Positions 9,759 through 19,221 of a stretch of 64,000 nucleotides of DNA are shown here, in pieces (positions within the stretch are counted from its first letter, which is position 1; each line of letters begins with the position of its first letter). The DNA lies in the NCBI GenBank assembly GCA_963703125.1, contig OY969790.1, forward strand, positions 2,418,001 through 2,482,000, written 5' to 3'. Origin of the DNA: MFD04716-140 sp963703125. GTDB taxonomy: Bacteria > Bacteroidota > Bacteroidia > Flavobacteriales > Flavobacteriaceae. The notes under the pieces were generated by a model. That model ran no database searches, was not told where the DNA came from, and worked only from the letters and a program-made list of their open reading frames with translations. A program made the position numbers and the translations under genes.

Positions 9759-10457
9759 ATGCAAGAAAAGCAGACTTCCTTCTCAATAAAAAATTGGTCC
9801 GATGATGACAAACCACGGGAAAAAATGGTCCAGAAAGGCAAGTCGGTCCTGTCCGATGCGGAATTAATTGCCATACTTATAGGTTCTGGCAGTCGTAATG
9901 AAAGTGCTGTGGAACTTTCAAAACGAATTTTATCATCCGTGGACAATAATTTAAATGCCCTTGGTAAATTATCCATTAAGCAATTAATGCAGTTCAAGGG
10001 AATAGGTGAGGCAAAGGCGGTAACCATTGCGGCCGCAATGGAAATGGGAAGGCGTAGAAGAGGAGAGGACGAACAGAAAATAACCAAAATCACAAGCAGT
10101 AAGGATGCCTTTGAACTGCTTCAACCCTTAATTGGGGAATTGGAACACGAAGAATTCTGGATTTTATACTTAAATAATGCCAATAAGGTGCTATTGAGTT
10201 CGCAATTGAGTAAAGGTGGACTGACGGGCACCTTGGTAGATGTCCGAATTGTTATGAAACAAGCTTTGGAACTGGGAGCCGTAGGATTGATTCTCGCCCA
10301 CAATCATCCATCAGGGACTCTTAAGCCCAGTAGTGAGGACAAAGCTGTTACCGAAAAATTAAAAAAGGCAGCCATGGCTCTTGACATAAAAGTTTTGGAC
10401 CACTTGATCATAGCCCAGAAGGATTATTATAGTTTTGCTGATGAAAGACTGCTCTAA
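9759..10457 (+). CDS. radC: RadC-family JAB/MPN domain protein
   Basis: A 232-residue RadC/UPF0758 protein. Residues 1-100 contain a helix-hairpin-helix region (MQFKGIGEAKAVTIAAAMEM). The C-terminal MPN domain carries the full JAMM zinc motif: H181-N-H183-P-S-G and D194 (HNHPSGTLKPSSED). This suggests a metal-dependent hydrolase fold. The historical DNA-repair role of RadC is doubtful and the substrate is unknown. It lies 42 bases after mpl in the same direction. Confidence 0.92.
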   Translation: MQEKQTSFSIKNWSDDDKPREKMVQKGKSVLSDAELIAILIGSGSRNESAVELSKRILSSVDNNLNALGKLSIKQLMQFKGIGEAKAVTIAAAMEMGRRRRGEDEQKITKITSSKDAFELLQPLIGELEHEEFWILYLNNANKVLLSSQLSKGGLTGTLVDVRIVMKQALELGAVGLILAHNHPSGTLKPSSEDKAVTEKLKKAAMALDIKVLDHLIIAQKDYYSFADERLL

Positions 10458-10478
10458 TTAGTTTGAATTTTAAAGATA

Positions 10479-11774
10479 ATGCTACTTATTTATACCCATA
10501 AGATAACGCCGCGCTTCACATTTGTAACGAAGCAAATTTTTACTCGCATTCTGGGTATTGAAATAATGTACACTAGTAAAGTTGAGGACTTTATTAAACA
10601 TATAGGTCCGAAAATAACTTATACGAAGCAAGCGCTTCAGAATGAATTTTTTATACGTAGCAATGATCTTCTTTTTGAACAGGGGATAAATGATATTCAG
10701 ATAAATATGGCGAATTGGGACGGAGTTCCTTGTTTTTTTAATGCAGGGGAACGAAGCAACATTCCTTTTGATATCTTTTCCGCCAGTTTTTTTCTTCTTA
10801 GTCGGTACGAGGAATATCTACCCCATGTGAAGGACATTCATGGCAGATTTTCCCCAAAGGATAGCCTTGCCTATCAAAATGGATTTTTGCAACGACCTGT
10901 AGTAGATATTTGGGCTTACAAACTTCTCGCTTCCTTGCAAGTACGTTTTCCAAGTATCAAATACAAAAACAGGAACTATAAGCATACTTCCATAATTGAT
11001 GTCACCACATCGCACTGCTATGCGCATCGTGGGCCTACAAGAAGTATCGGAGGGCTTTTCATGGATTTGGGATCTCTTCATTTTGGAAAAGTTGCACAAA
11101 GAATCTCGGTTTGGTTAAACCCTAAGATAGACCCCTATGACAATTTCAATTGGCTTGTTGAAGTTCATAAGAAGCACGGGATCAAGAATATGTTTTTCTT
11201 TCAATTCGCGGACTATTCAACCTATGATAAGAATGTCTCCCCCAATAACAATAAATTCAAATTTCTTATAAAATATTGTTCGGATTATAGCGTGGTGGCT
11301 TTGTCCGCCTCCTATAGTTCCTTCAATGATATGGTGCTTTTGAAGAAAGAAAAGAAAATGCTCTCCGAGGTAATCAACCGTCCAGTGAGTTACTCAAGGT
11401 TGCGATATAACAGAGTTGATGTTCCCGTTACTTATAGAAATCTGGTCGAGGCCGAGTTTACTGACGACTATACCATGGGTTATACACATGAAATTGGATT
11501 TAGGGCCGGAACCTGTACACCCTTTTATTTTTATGATATCAATTTGGAAATTCAGCAACCTATTCGGGTACATCCTTTTGCGATGCATGATTACACATTT
11601 AATGGATTCAAAAGCAGCCCAGAAATTTTGGAGAATATCGCCTACCTATATAATCAGGTGAAAGCCGTTGATGGGGATTTTATAACCATATTTTCGAACG
11701 AGCTATTAGGTAGTGTAAATAAGGTGGATTGGAAAGATTTGTATGTTACCGTAATGAAAGAGTATCATGTTTAG
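10479..11774 (+). CDS. Polysaccharide deacetylase-like protein, divergent
   Basis: A 431-residue protein resembling the flavobacterial polysaccharide deacetylase family with an N-terminal DUF7033-type region. Family landmarks: SRYEEYLPHVKDIHGRF (108-124), a single Asp in SIIDVTTSH (D174), PVTYRNL, DDYTMGY, and EIGFRAGTCTPFYFYD. Two motifs look changed compared with my memory of the family: GLHPSY is ALSASY (274-279), losing the His and Pro, and SRQH is SRLR (306-309). The fold is probably retained, but metal binding or catalysis may be lost. The family is thought to act on cell-surface or exopolysaccharide. The gene overlaps the next one by 8 bases, suggesting translational coupling. Confidence 0.78.
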   Translation: MLLIYTHKITPRFTFVTKQIFTRILGIEIMYTSKVEDFIKHIGPKITYTKQALQNEFFIRSNDLLFEQGINDIQINMANWDGVPCFFNAGERSNIPFDIFSASFFLLSRYEEYLPHVKDIHGRFSPKDSLAYQNGFLQRPVVDIWAYKLLASLQVRFPSIKYKNRNYKHTSIIDVTTSHCYAHRGPTRSIGGLFMDLGSLHFGKVAQRISVWLNPKIDPYDNFNWLVEVHKKHGIKNMFFFQFADYSTYDKNVSPNNNKFKFLIKYCSDYSVVALSASYSSFNDMVLLKKEKKMLSEVINRPVSYSRLRYNRVDVPVTYRNLVEAEFTDDYTMGYTHEIGFRAGTCTPFYFYDINLEIQQPIRVHPFAMHDYTFNGFKSSPEILENIAYLYNQVKAVDGDFITIFSNELLGSVNKVDWKDLYVTVMKEYHV

Positions 11775-12456
11775 TACTGTAGTCACCGATGTTTTTTTTG
11801 ATTTGGACCATACATTATGGGATTTTGAAAAAAATTCCGCCCTTACTTTCAAAAAAATCTTAGTGGAAAACGATGTGAAAGTTGACCAATCCCAATTTAT
11901 GCAGGTTTATGTACCTGCAAATCTGGAATTTTGGAAACTCTACAGGGAGGAGAAAATCACCAAGGACGAACTGCGATATCAACGGTTAAAAAAGGTTTTT
12001 GATCAATTGGGCTATGATATTGCCGATGAGCAAATAATGCACTTGGCCGAGGAATATATTGCGCATTTATCGTCCTTTACGCATCTTTTTCCCAACACCA
12101 TTGAAATACTGCAATACCTAAGACCAAAATACAATCTTCATATCATCACCAATGGTTTTCAGGAAATTCAGGATAGAAAGCTGAGCAATACAGGTATTTA
12201 CGATTATTTCCAAATCATTATGAATTCTGAAATAGTTGGGGTCAAAAAGCCGAATCCCTTAATTTTTAATAAGGCCATTGAAAAAGCCGGTACTTCTTCC
12301 CAAAGATCCATAATGATTGGGGACAGCCTTGAAGCCGACATATTTGGTGCTCAAGGGGTAGGCATGCATACCCTGCATTTCAACGCCCACAGCGAACCAG
12401 CTCATAATTACTGCCACATTATCAAGTGTTTGAGTGAAATAAAGTTATTCTTATAG
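11767..12456 (+). CDS. YjjG-family HAD nucleotidase
   Basis: A 229-residue haloacid-dehalogenase-type phosphatase matching YjjG-like noncanonical pyrimidine nucleotidases, which hydrolyse modified nucleoside monophosphates. Motif I is DVFFDLDHTLWDF with Asp12 (nucleophile) and Asp14. Motif II is IITNGF. The motif III lysine is in VGVKKPNP and motif IV is IGDSLEADIFGA. The cap is helical, between residues about 18 and 95. It overlaps the deacetylase-like gene by 8 bases. Confidence 0.88.
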   Translation: MFSTVVTDVFFDLDHTLWDFEKNSALTFKKILVENDVKVDQSQFMQVYVPANLEFWKLYREEKITKDELRYQRLKKVFDQLGYDIADEQIMHLAEEYIAHLSSFTHLFPNTIEILQYLRPKYNLHIITNGFQEIQDRKLSNTGIYDYFQIIMNSEIVGVKKPNPLIFNKAIEKAGTSSQRSIMIGDSLEADIFGAQGVGMHTLHFNAHSEPAHNYCHIIKCLSEIKLFL

Positions 12457-12518
12457 AGTTATAACAGTAAGAGCACTTGAGTCAGTTAAGAAAATAAAGG
12501 ACTCAGAATATATAAGAA

Positions 12519-13067
12519 ATGAGGAAAATGGTAAATTGTTTTTCAGTCATCATCCTTGTATTCGGTATTTTTTTCTCCTGCTCCGATAAGCAAGACTTTG
12601 ATCAGTATGATGATTTGCGGATTACACCAACCTATGAAAGTAGTCTATTATATGTGGAGGCTCCCGAACGCATAATTAATTCGACAGTAGGGCTGGATTT
12701 CGTTTCACAGGTCTTTAATTTTGATGCCTTTAATCAGAAAGTTTTTGTGGATAGGGTTCTTGATGGGGCCATCACATACCAACTTGAGAATACTACGAGT
12801 AAGCGATTGTTTATTGAAGTAGATTTTTTAGACGATTCGGACAATGTTCTTGACACCGAAATCTTTTTTATTGAACCGGCACCGACCCCAATTGTAAATC
12901 GGGAAATTGTATATGGCAATTCAGGACGTAGTATTGATATTATTACGAACACTTCCAATATTAGGGTCTCTGCCGAGAATCTAGGGGACAATACCAGCAC
13001 TTCAGGTTTGCCGAACGCCATGGTTACCCTAAAGTCATCTGCCAAATTCAGGGTTCGATTAAAATGA
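12519..13067 (+). CDS. Hypothetical lipoprotein
   Basis: A 182-residue predicted lipoprotein, signal MRKMVNCFSVIILVFGIFFSC with the lipobox cysteine at residue 21. The rest looks beta-rich (VDRVLDGAITYQLENTTSKR, RVSAENLGDN). I do not recognise a named domain. Its TGA stop overlaps the ATG of the DUF5723 gene (ATGA), so the two are probably translated together and the lipoprotein may be a partner of that outer-membrane-type protein. Confidence 0.75.
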   Translation: MRKMVNCFSVIILVFGIFFSCSDKQDFDQYDDLRITPTYESSLLYVEAPERIINSTVGLDFVSQVFNFDAFNQKVFVDRVLDGAITYQLENTTSKRLFIEVDFLDDSDNVLDTEIFFIEPAPTPIVNREIVYGNSGRSIDIITNTSNIRVSAENLGDNTSTSGLPNAMVTLKSSAKFRVRLK

Positions 13068-14499
13068 GAGTCCATAAAATACTATATATAGCTATTTTAT
13101 GGACCAGCAATTATTTGCATGGGCAAAACAAACAATTGTTATACGATTTTACAGAAATACCACAATCCTTGATGATCAACCCTGGCGAACATGTAGATTT
13201 TAAATGGTACGCAGGCATGCCCGGTCTCTCGGGAATATCGTTTCAAGCAGGGATTAGTGGTATTTCTGTAAACGATATATTCGCCAATGACGGACTTGAC
13301 ATAAATGACAAGGTTAGGAATCGCGCCATCAATGGTTTAAAAAGTAGGGATGAGCAAAGCGCTACCTTTCAAGTTGAACTCTTAAGCGGTGGTTTTCGTG
13401 GTAAGAATTTGAAAAGGTTTTATTCCTTCGGCATGTACATTGAAGGTGATGTAATCAATTATTGGCCTCAAGATTATGCAGTTTTGGGTTTTGAGGGAAA
13501 TGCGGATAATTGGTATCGCAAGTTTGATTTGGGCCATCTTAAAATGAGGGGCGAATTGGTAAGTGTTTTTCATTTTGGGATCAATAAAAGAATTAAAAAC
13601 AATCTAATTGCAGGGATTCGTGGTAAGCTGTACTCTGGTATACTGGATGTGAATTCCACCGGTAACTCGGGCTATTTTGTGACTACTGACGGACAGAATA
13701 ATTTGGTTGCCAATACAATTCAAGCCAATATGAAAATGCGAACCGCGGGCATTAATTCATTGGGAGATGCAAATGACGCAAATGAACTTTCCGATTATTT
13801 TTTAAAAAAGGCTTTTTTCGGTGGCGATCTGGGCTTAGGTATTGACTTGGGCCTTACCCATTATTTAAATAAGAATACTGTTTTCACTGCAAGCCTTCTC
13901 GACCTCGGATTTATTTACCATACCAAGGATGTGAATACATATTCCTTAAAGGGAGGTGGAACTATTGAAGGGATTGAGGTGATACTCCCTGATGCCCTGA
14001 CAGACCCTAATCGGGATTTTTGGCAAGATTTGGTGGATGAGGTCGAAGAATTTGTTCCTTTTGAAACAACACATAAAAATTATATTTCCTTTAGGCCCAC
14101 AAGGCTTAATGCATCGTTGAGATATGATTTTGGTGAAGAGTTGCCATCTCGGGAAGAATGTGAATGTGATTTGGGAGTGGGTAAGGGGGGCTCTGCAAGA
14201 AGGGCAAGATTCTCAAATGCTGTAGGTGGACAACTATATATGGTCAATCGCCCTAGGGCCCTCAATCGGCTCTTTCTGCATTCTATTTAAGAAGGTTTGG
14301 AAATTTGATGGCGATAAAGGCTACTTATACCGTTGATAAGTTTTCATATACCAACATTGGGCTGGGCATAAATCTTCAGACTGGCCCTATAAATTTGTAT
14401 TTTTTGGCTGACAACCTATTGGCATATGGTAATTTGGCCGCCAGTCATTATGCTTCTTTTCAATTAGGATTAAATATCATATCTTGGGGTAAAAAATAA
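13064..14499 (+). pseudogene. DUF5723 family protein, frameshifted
   Basis: A DUF5723-family protein, a Bacteroidota family that looks like an outer-membrane beta-barrel, split by a one-base deletion. Frame 1 runs 13064-14290 and ends NRPRALNRLFLHSI. The continuation lies in another frame from about 14257, reading GPQSALSAFYLRRFGNLMAI, and ends at 14499 with LGLNIISWGKK. Restoring one G or C in the GGGCCC at 14256-14261 joins the halves into NRPR(G/A)PQSALS, close to the family pattern as I remember it. The N terminus has a signal-like segment (MRVHKILYIAILWTSNYLHG). Because both halves keep family-like sequence, the change is recent or a sequencing error. Confidence 0.8.
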
Positions 14500-14510
14500 T
14501 GTGGAGCATG

Positions 14511-14540
14511 CGTGCCAATTTGTGTTTGGCACGTTTTTTT
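14511..14540 (+). terminator. Rho-independent terminator
   Basis: CGTGCCAA (14511-14518) pairs with TTGGCACG (14526-14533), followed by seven Ts. It closes the lipoprotein/DUF5723 unit. Confidence 0.85.
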
Positions 14541-14572
14541 CATTCATGAAGCAAATAATAAAATAGAACACC

Positions 14573-15424
14573 GTGAAGAATATTTTTCTGTCCATTTTTT
14601 TTGGGATGATTTTTGCGAACTTATGTGAGGCACAATTGAACGACTATAAGTACGTAATTGTACCCAAAAAGTTCGAAGGGTTTAAAAGTGAGAACCAATA
14701 CCAGACCAGTACGCTCATAAAATATTTGTTTAGTGAAAAAGGGTTCAATGTAGTTTATGACGATGCACTCCCTGTTGATTTAAATGCCAACCGATGTCTT
14801 GGGCTTCTCGTTGGTTTGGAAGACCAATCATCAATGTTTACCACAAAAGTCATACTGCATCTTAAAGATTGTAACTCAGCTGTAGTTTTCTCTACCGGAG
14901 AAGGAAAAAGTAAGCTCAAGGAATATAAGGCAGCTTTCAATGCGTCCATAAGAGAGGCTTTTGAGTCATTTAACGGGATAAGTTATTCATATTCTCCCAA
15001 GAAAGCGGAAAATGGCCCTATTACATTAAACTTTAATAATGATGTGAAAAAGATGGGGGATGACAAGTTGGTTACGCCAAAAAATAAAGTTTCAGAATCT
15101 GTTGTAATTCAGGAAGCTACGAAAGAAACACAGCTGTATAAAAGCATGGAACCTGTTGAATCCAACATAGTAAAAAATGAAAGCCCTACGGTAAGAGTGA
15201 CAGCAACGGAGGTATTATATGCACAAGAGATTCCTAATGGTTTTCAACTGGTTGACAGCACCCCCAAGGTAGTTTTGAAAATATACAATAGTGCAATCCC
15301 CGACCAATATTTGGCCTCTTCCGATGAAAAAAACGGGATCGTTTATTTTAAGAATGAAAAATGGTATTTTGAGTATTTACAGAATGGCCAGCAAACCATT
15401 GAGGAATTGAATATTAAGTTTTAA
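14573..15424 (+). CDS. Conserved flavobacterial secreted protein, unknown function
   Basis: A 283-residue exported protein starting at a GTG. This start is chosen because it directly gives the signal peptide MKNIFLSIFFGMIFANLCEA, 32 bases after the preceding terminator. The N-terminal half reads YKYVIVPKKFEGFKSENQYQ and then VILHLKDCNSAVVFSTGEGKS. I recognise this as a family common in Flavobacteriaceae without an assigned function. The C-terminal half is charged and less structured, ending in a short beta-like tail. Its stop codon overlaps that of the convergent rarA gene by 4 bases. Confidence 0.8.
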   Translation: MKNIFLSIFFGMIFANLCEAQLNDYKYVIVPKKFEGFKSENQYQTSTLIKYLFSEKGFNVVYDDALPVDLNANRCLGLLVGLEDQSSMFTTKVILHLKDCNSAVVFSTGEGKSKLKEYKAAFNASIREAFESFNGISYSYSPKKAENGPITLNFNNDVKKMGDDKLVTPKNKVSESVVIQEATKETQLYKSMEPVESNIVKNESPTVRVTATEVLYAQEIPNGFQLVDSTPKVVLKIYNSAIPDQYLASSDEKNGIVYFKNEKWYFEYLQNGQQTIEELNIKF

Positions 15425-16698
15425 AAATTGTATTTGTCCTTCCAGCGTGATTTTAGAAAATCTCGGATTGCATTTTCGCGTTGATTGTGTCCTGGCTCGT
15501 AAAAATTGGTTCCTGAAAGTTCCTCGGGTAGAAACTCGGTGTCAACAAAGTTATTTTGGAAATCATGGGCATATTGGTAATCCGCCCCGTATCCTAAATC
15601 TTTCATTAGCTTTGTTGGCGCATTTCTCAACGGCAAAGGAACAGAGAGATCTCCCGTTTGTTGTATATTCTGTTGCGCTTTACCAATGGCCATGTAACTG
15701 GCATTGCTTTTGGCCGATGTCGCTAAGTAAATGGCACATTGACTCAGAATGATACGCGCTTCCGGATAGCCAATTGTTGTTACGGCCTGAAAACAGGCAT
15801 TCGCTATTACCAATGCTGTCGGGTTTGCAAGTCCTATATCCTCAGAAGCTGAAATGAGCATCCTTCTGGCAATGAATTTCACATCTTCACCCCCTTCGAT
15901 CATTCTTGCAAGCCAATATACGGCACCATTGGGGTCACTTCCTCTAATGGATTTTATGAAGGCCGATATAATGTCATAGTGCTGCTCTCCCGTTTTATCA
16001 TAAAGGACGGTATTTTTTTGGATTTTTTCCATTACCATGGCGTCGGTAATTGTAATAGGCTCGCTCTCCTCGGAATTAACTACCAATTCAAAGATGTTAA
16101 GCAGTTTTCTCCCATCTCCGCCAGATAATCTTAACAATGCCTCCGTTTCTTGAAGGACAATTTTTTTTAACTTTAAGATTTCATCCTGTTTCAATGCCCT
16201 TTCCAATAAGGTTTCCAAATCTTCCTTGCCAAAAGGATTCAGAATATAGACTTGACAACGCGATAATAGAGCGGGAATGACTTCAAAACTTGGATTCTCG
16301 GTTGTTGCTCCAATTAAAGTTACCCAGCCTTTTTCGACGGCACCTAATAATGAATCTTGCTGCGACTTGCTGAAACGATGAATTTCATCAATAAAAAGGA
16401 TAGGATTTTTTGAAGTAAAAAGACCTCCGCTCTGCTTTGCCTTGTCAATTACATCCCTTATATCCTTTACACCGCTATTTATAGCACTTAGTGCATAAAA
16501 TGGTCTGCCACTTTCCTGTGCGATGATATGGGCCAGGGTAGTCTTTCCTGTTCCTGGAGGCCCCCAAAAAATGAGGGAAGGAATGGTTCCTTTTTCAATT
16601 TGATAGGTCAAGGAACCTTTCTCGCCAACCAAGTGGTGCTGACTAAGGTAATCATCAAGTCTTTTGGGACGTACCCTTTCCGCTAGCGGTTCGTTCAT
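15421..16698 (-). CDS. rarA: Replication-associated recombination protein A (AAA ATPase)
   Basis: A 425-residue RarA/MgsA/WRNIP1-type AAA+ ATPase, which acts at stalled forks and is related to clamp loaders. Walker A is GPPGTGKTT (46-54, Lys52); Walker B is LFIDEIHRFS (101-110, Asp104-Glu105). Sensor 1 is IGATTENPSFEV, and LLSRCQVYILNPF follows with the arginine finger. The C-terminal tetramerisation region contains GSDPNGAVYWLARMIEGGED and YPEARIILSQCAIYLATS. Length and motifs are normal. Confidence 0.95.
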   Translation of the reverse strand: MNEPLAERVRPKRLDDYLSQHHLVGEKGSLTYQIEKGTIPSLIFWGPPGTGKTTLAHIIAQESGRPFYALSAINSGVKDIRDVIDKAKQSGGLFTSKNPILFIDEIHRFSKSQQDSLLGAVEKGWVTLIGATTENPSFEVIPALLSRCQVYILNPFGKEDLETLLERALKQDEILKLKKIVLQETEALLRLSGGDGRKLLNIFELVVNSEESEPITITDAMVMEKIQKNTVLYDKTGEQHYDIISAFIKSIRGSDPNGAVYWLARMIEGGEDVKFIARRMLISASEDIGLANPTALVIANACFQAVTTIGYPEARIILSQCAIYLATSAKSNASYMAIGKAQQNIQQTGDLSVPLPLRNAPTKLMKDLGYGADYQYAHDFQNNFVDTEFLPEELSGTNFYEPGHNQRENAIRDFLKSRWKDKYNF

Positions 16699-16927
16699 AA
16701 TGTAAAAGTAAAATAAAGTTTGTGATACATAATGTGTTCAATTGACTTTGGCGAAGTTTAGGTTTGGTTATTAACCCGACGGTTATAGACCGTTATAAAA
16801 ATATCAGGAAACAATTGACAATCAGTATTTTGTTCTATTGTCTTTTATCTTTATCCTATCATCTGGTTAATATAATGACATTTTATCAGGTTTTTTTTAG
16901 TGGCTAACTTCTTGCTAATTTTATAAA

Positions 16928-17668
16928 ATGTCCGATCATCAATTTTTTAAATTTTCAAACTGGGTCCTCATCGCACCGTTTATTGCAGTGTTGTCTATTT
17001 GGACCGTATTTTGGATTGAACTACGCCTACAAACAAATTTTAACGAGTTTGGAATATATCCCGGAACCTTAAAAGGTTTAAGAGGGATTGTTTTTGCACC
17101 TTTTATTCATGGTTCTGTAGAACATCTATATAACAATACTGTCCCTCTTGCATTTTTAATAACTTCATTATTTTATTTTTATAGGGGCATCGCGGTGAAA
17201 GTTTTATTTTGGGGTGTATTGATTGCGGGTATGATTACTTGGGTCATAGGTCGACCCTCCTATCACATTGGGGCAAGTAGCGTTATTTATCTTTTGGCCA
17301 GTTTTGTCTTTTTCAAAGGGATATTTACCAGGCATTTCAGATTGGTGGCACTTTCCCTCATAGTTGTTTTTCTATACGGAGGGCTGCTGTGGTATATTTT
17401 CCCTGTAAAGGGAGGTATTTCATGGGAGGGGCATTTAGGTGGATTTCTATCCGGTCTTCTTTTAGCCGCTATTTTCAAGACTAAAGTTCCGTTAATTAAA
17501 AAATTTGATTGGGAACATGATGATTATAATGAGGGGGATGATGAATTTCTGAAACAGTTTGACGAACATGGGAATTTCATTGAAAATGAACGGCAGGAAT
17601 TAACAGACAACTCCGTTCAAATCACATACCACTATAAAAAAGATGATAATAAGGATGCAAATGATTAA
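16928..17668 (+). CDS. Rhomboid family intramembrane serine protease
   Basis: A 246-residue rhomboid with about six transmembrane segments in residues 12-185. The catalytic dyad is visible: Ser117 in HIGASSVIYLL and His169 in WEGHLGGFLSGLL. The HLYNN motif (66-70) supplies the His/Asn oxyanion residues. After the membrane core comes an acidic hydrophilic tail of about 55 residues (HDDYNEGDDEFLKQFDEHG), probably cytoplasmic. Substrates are unknown. The 3' end overlaps the convergent rlmB gene by 4 bases. Confidence 0.93.
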   Translation: MSDHQFFKFSNWVLIAPFIAVLSIWTVFWIELRLQTNFNEFGIYPGTLKGLRGIVFAPFIHGSVEHLYNNTVPLAFLITSLFYFYRGIAVKVLFWGVLIAGMITWVIGRPSYHIGASSVIYLLASFVFFKGIFTRHFRLVALSLIVVFLYGGLLWYIFPVKGGISWEGHLGGFLSGLLLAAIFKTKVPLIKKFDWEHDDYNEGDDEFLKQFDEHGNFIENERQELTDNSVQITYHYKKDDNKDAND

Positions 17669-18402
17669 TGCATACGCTGCCTGATGGCCTCATAAAGGAA
17701 TACACCACAGGCGACGGAGACGTTCAAGGAAGCAATTTCACCCAAAAGGGGAAGTTTGGCCGTATAGTCCGCAGCGTTTAATGTGGAGGGTGCGATGCCC
17801 CTATCTTCCGACCCCATGATTATGGCACATGGTTGATTGAAAGGGACGCCATAAATGGTGTGCTCGGTTTTTTCGGTTGCAGCTATAATTTTAATTCCAG
17901 AGGCTTGCAAATAAAAAACCGCATCTTTAATATGATCAACTTTTACTATGGGCACCTTAAAGGCAGCTCCGGCAGAAGTTTTAATCGTATCCGAAGTTAC
18001 TGGTGCTGCTCCTTTCTTCTGAATTATAATGCCATCAACTCCACAACATTCTGCTGTTCGTATGATTGCGCCAAAATTACGGACATCGGAGAGTTGATCA
18101 AGCAATAGGAACAATGGAAGCTCTTTTTTTGAGATTACTTTTTCAACCAAATCTTCAAGTTCATAAAATACAATCGGGGAAATGCTGGCAACGACACCTT
18201 GGTGATTTCCAGAAGATAGGCGGTTTAATTTCTCAATGGGTACATAGGAAGAATTGATGCCCTTTTTGCGGATGGTTCGTTCCAGTTCTTTGCTCAGTTC
18301 TCCGATCAGACCTTTTTGAATAAATACCTTATCAATGGGTTCGCCAGTATTGATGGCTTCTATAACGGCCCTTAAACCGTAGATTTGTGTTGGGTTGTCC
18401 AT
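17665..18402 (-). CDS. rlmB: 23S rRNA (guanosine-2'-O-)-methyltransferase, TrmH/SpoU family
   Basis: A 245-residue SPOUT methyltransferase. RlmB methylates G2251 of 23S rRNA. The N-terminal substrate-binding domain begins TQIYGLRAVIEAINTGEPID. The knotted SAM-binding domain shows the three SpoU motifs: LDQLSDVRNFGAIIRTAECC, IIMGSEDRGIAP, and LNVSVACGVFLYEAIRQR at the C terminus. Size and motif order are typical. RlmB is preferred over other TrmH-family enzymes because of the N-terminal YGLRAV domain. Confidence 0.9.
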   Translation of the reverse strand: MDNPTQIYGLRAVIEAINTGEPIDKVFIQKGLIGELSKELERTIRKKGINSSYVPIEKLNRLSSGNHQGVVASISPIVFYELEDLVEKVISKKELPLFLLLDQLSDVRNFGAIIRTAECCGVDGIIIQKKGAAPVTSDTIKTSAGAAFKVPIVKVDHIKDAVFYLQASGIKIIAATEKTEHTIYGVPFNQPCAIIMGSEDRGIAPSTLNAADYTAKLPLLGEIASLNVSVACGVFLYEAIRQRMH

Positions 18403-18414
18403 GGGGTAAAGGTA

Positions 18415-18447
18415 AATAAAAACCGCCCAACAAATTGTTGGGCGGTT
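18415..18447 (-). terminator. Rho-independent terminator (minus strand)
   Basis: Near-perfect palindrome 18421-18447 with 12-bp arms (AACCGCCCAACA and TGTTGGGCGGTT), followed on the minus strand by TTTTTATTT. It terminates the secreted-protein gene at 18475-19221 and lies just upstream of rlmB. Confidence 0.85.
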
Positions 18448-18474
18448 CTTGATTTGTTGCCAAATTTAGCGACA

Positions 18475-19221
18475 TCATTTGTTTAAAAAATCAAATGTCT
18501 TTATTAGGTCTAATTCATCTTTTATATTCAAATTATTGTCTTTCAAAAATTTCTTTAGCTCTTCTTTACTTGATTCGTCGAATAGCTCTGTAAAGCTGCT
18601 GTTTTTCAATGGAATCTCATCAATACGGTTCACGCCCTTTTTTTGGAAGTAATATTCAGTGTATTGCGAAAACCGACTTGGAACGGCTCGAACTAAAGAA
18701 TTGGAGGCTGCTTTGCCTTCTGAAAATTTAACGTGAATTCTTTTGAAAAGTGCGTAATCTTCTTCTGTATTTAATGTGGTCAAATACCCATTTATGGTTT
18801 TGTTTTTTGCAGTGACAAAAGTCATAAAGCTCATTTTTTTGCCGTTTACGATAATACTGACCGCTTTATCCTTCAATAGGCTTTTTGGAGCCTCATTTTC
18901 CAAAGTGCTGTTCTTAATTTCAATTTCTTCGTTGAGGGCATTATACCGGTAATACATATTGCCTAGATTTTCGTCGTTAAGGAAAATAGTTGTAGGCAAG
19001 AATGTGTTAGATACATAAGGGGAACCTTGAAAATCTTCATATTCCATATTACGTTTCGCAGACCTACTATCAATATCGCCTAAATAAGCTGCAATTATTG
19101 CCGCAGTTCCGGTTGAAGGTACGCCAGCGATGTCAATATTACTGGGAAGTTGACCGTTGTATTGGGCCATGGACAATGCTGTAAATAAAAACGCGAGAAT
19201 TAAAAAAGATTGTTTTTTCAT
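18475..19221 (-). CDS. Hypothetical secreted protein
   Basis: A 248-residue exported protein with signal peptide MKKQSFLILAFLFTALSMAQ. The mature part has beta-type segments (MYYRYNALNEEIEIKN, KAVSIIVNGKKMSFMTF) and a Lys/Glu-rich helical C terminus (DESSKEELKKFLKDNNLNIK). I do not recognise a named domain. It is a single-gene unit between its own terminator and a 175-base gap. Confidence 0.75.
   Translation of the reverse strand: MKKQSFLILAFLFTALSMAQYNGQLPSNIDIAGVPSTGTAAIIAAYLGDIDSRSAKRNMEYEDFQGSPYVSNTFLPTTIFLNDENLGNMYYRYNALNEEIEIKNSTLENEAPKSLLKDKAVSIIVNGKKMSFMTFVTAKNKTINGYLTTLNTEEDYALFKRIHVKFSEGKAASNSLVRAVPSRFSQYTEYYFQKKGVNRIDEIPLKNSSFTELFDESSKEELKKFLKDNNLNIKDELDLIKTFDFLNK

Noticed and set aside
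14250..14265. Programmed -1 frameshift in the DUF5723 gene
   Set aside because: The frame does not fit a canonical X XXY YYZ slippery heptamer, and the -1 frame has a TAG (14254-14256) at this point.
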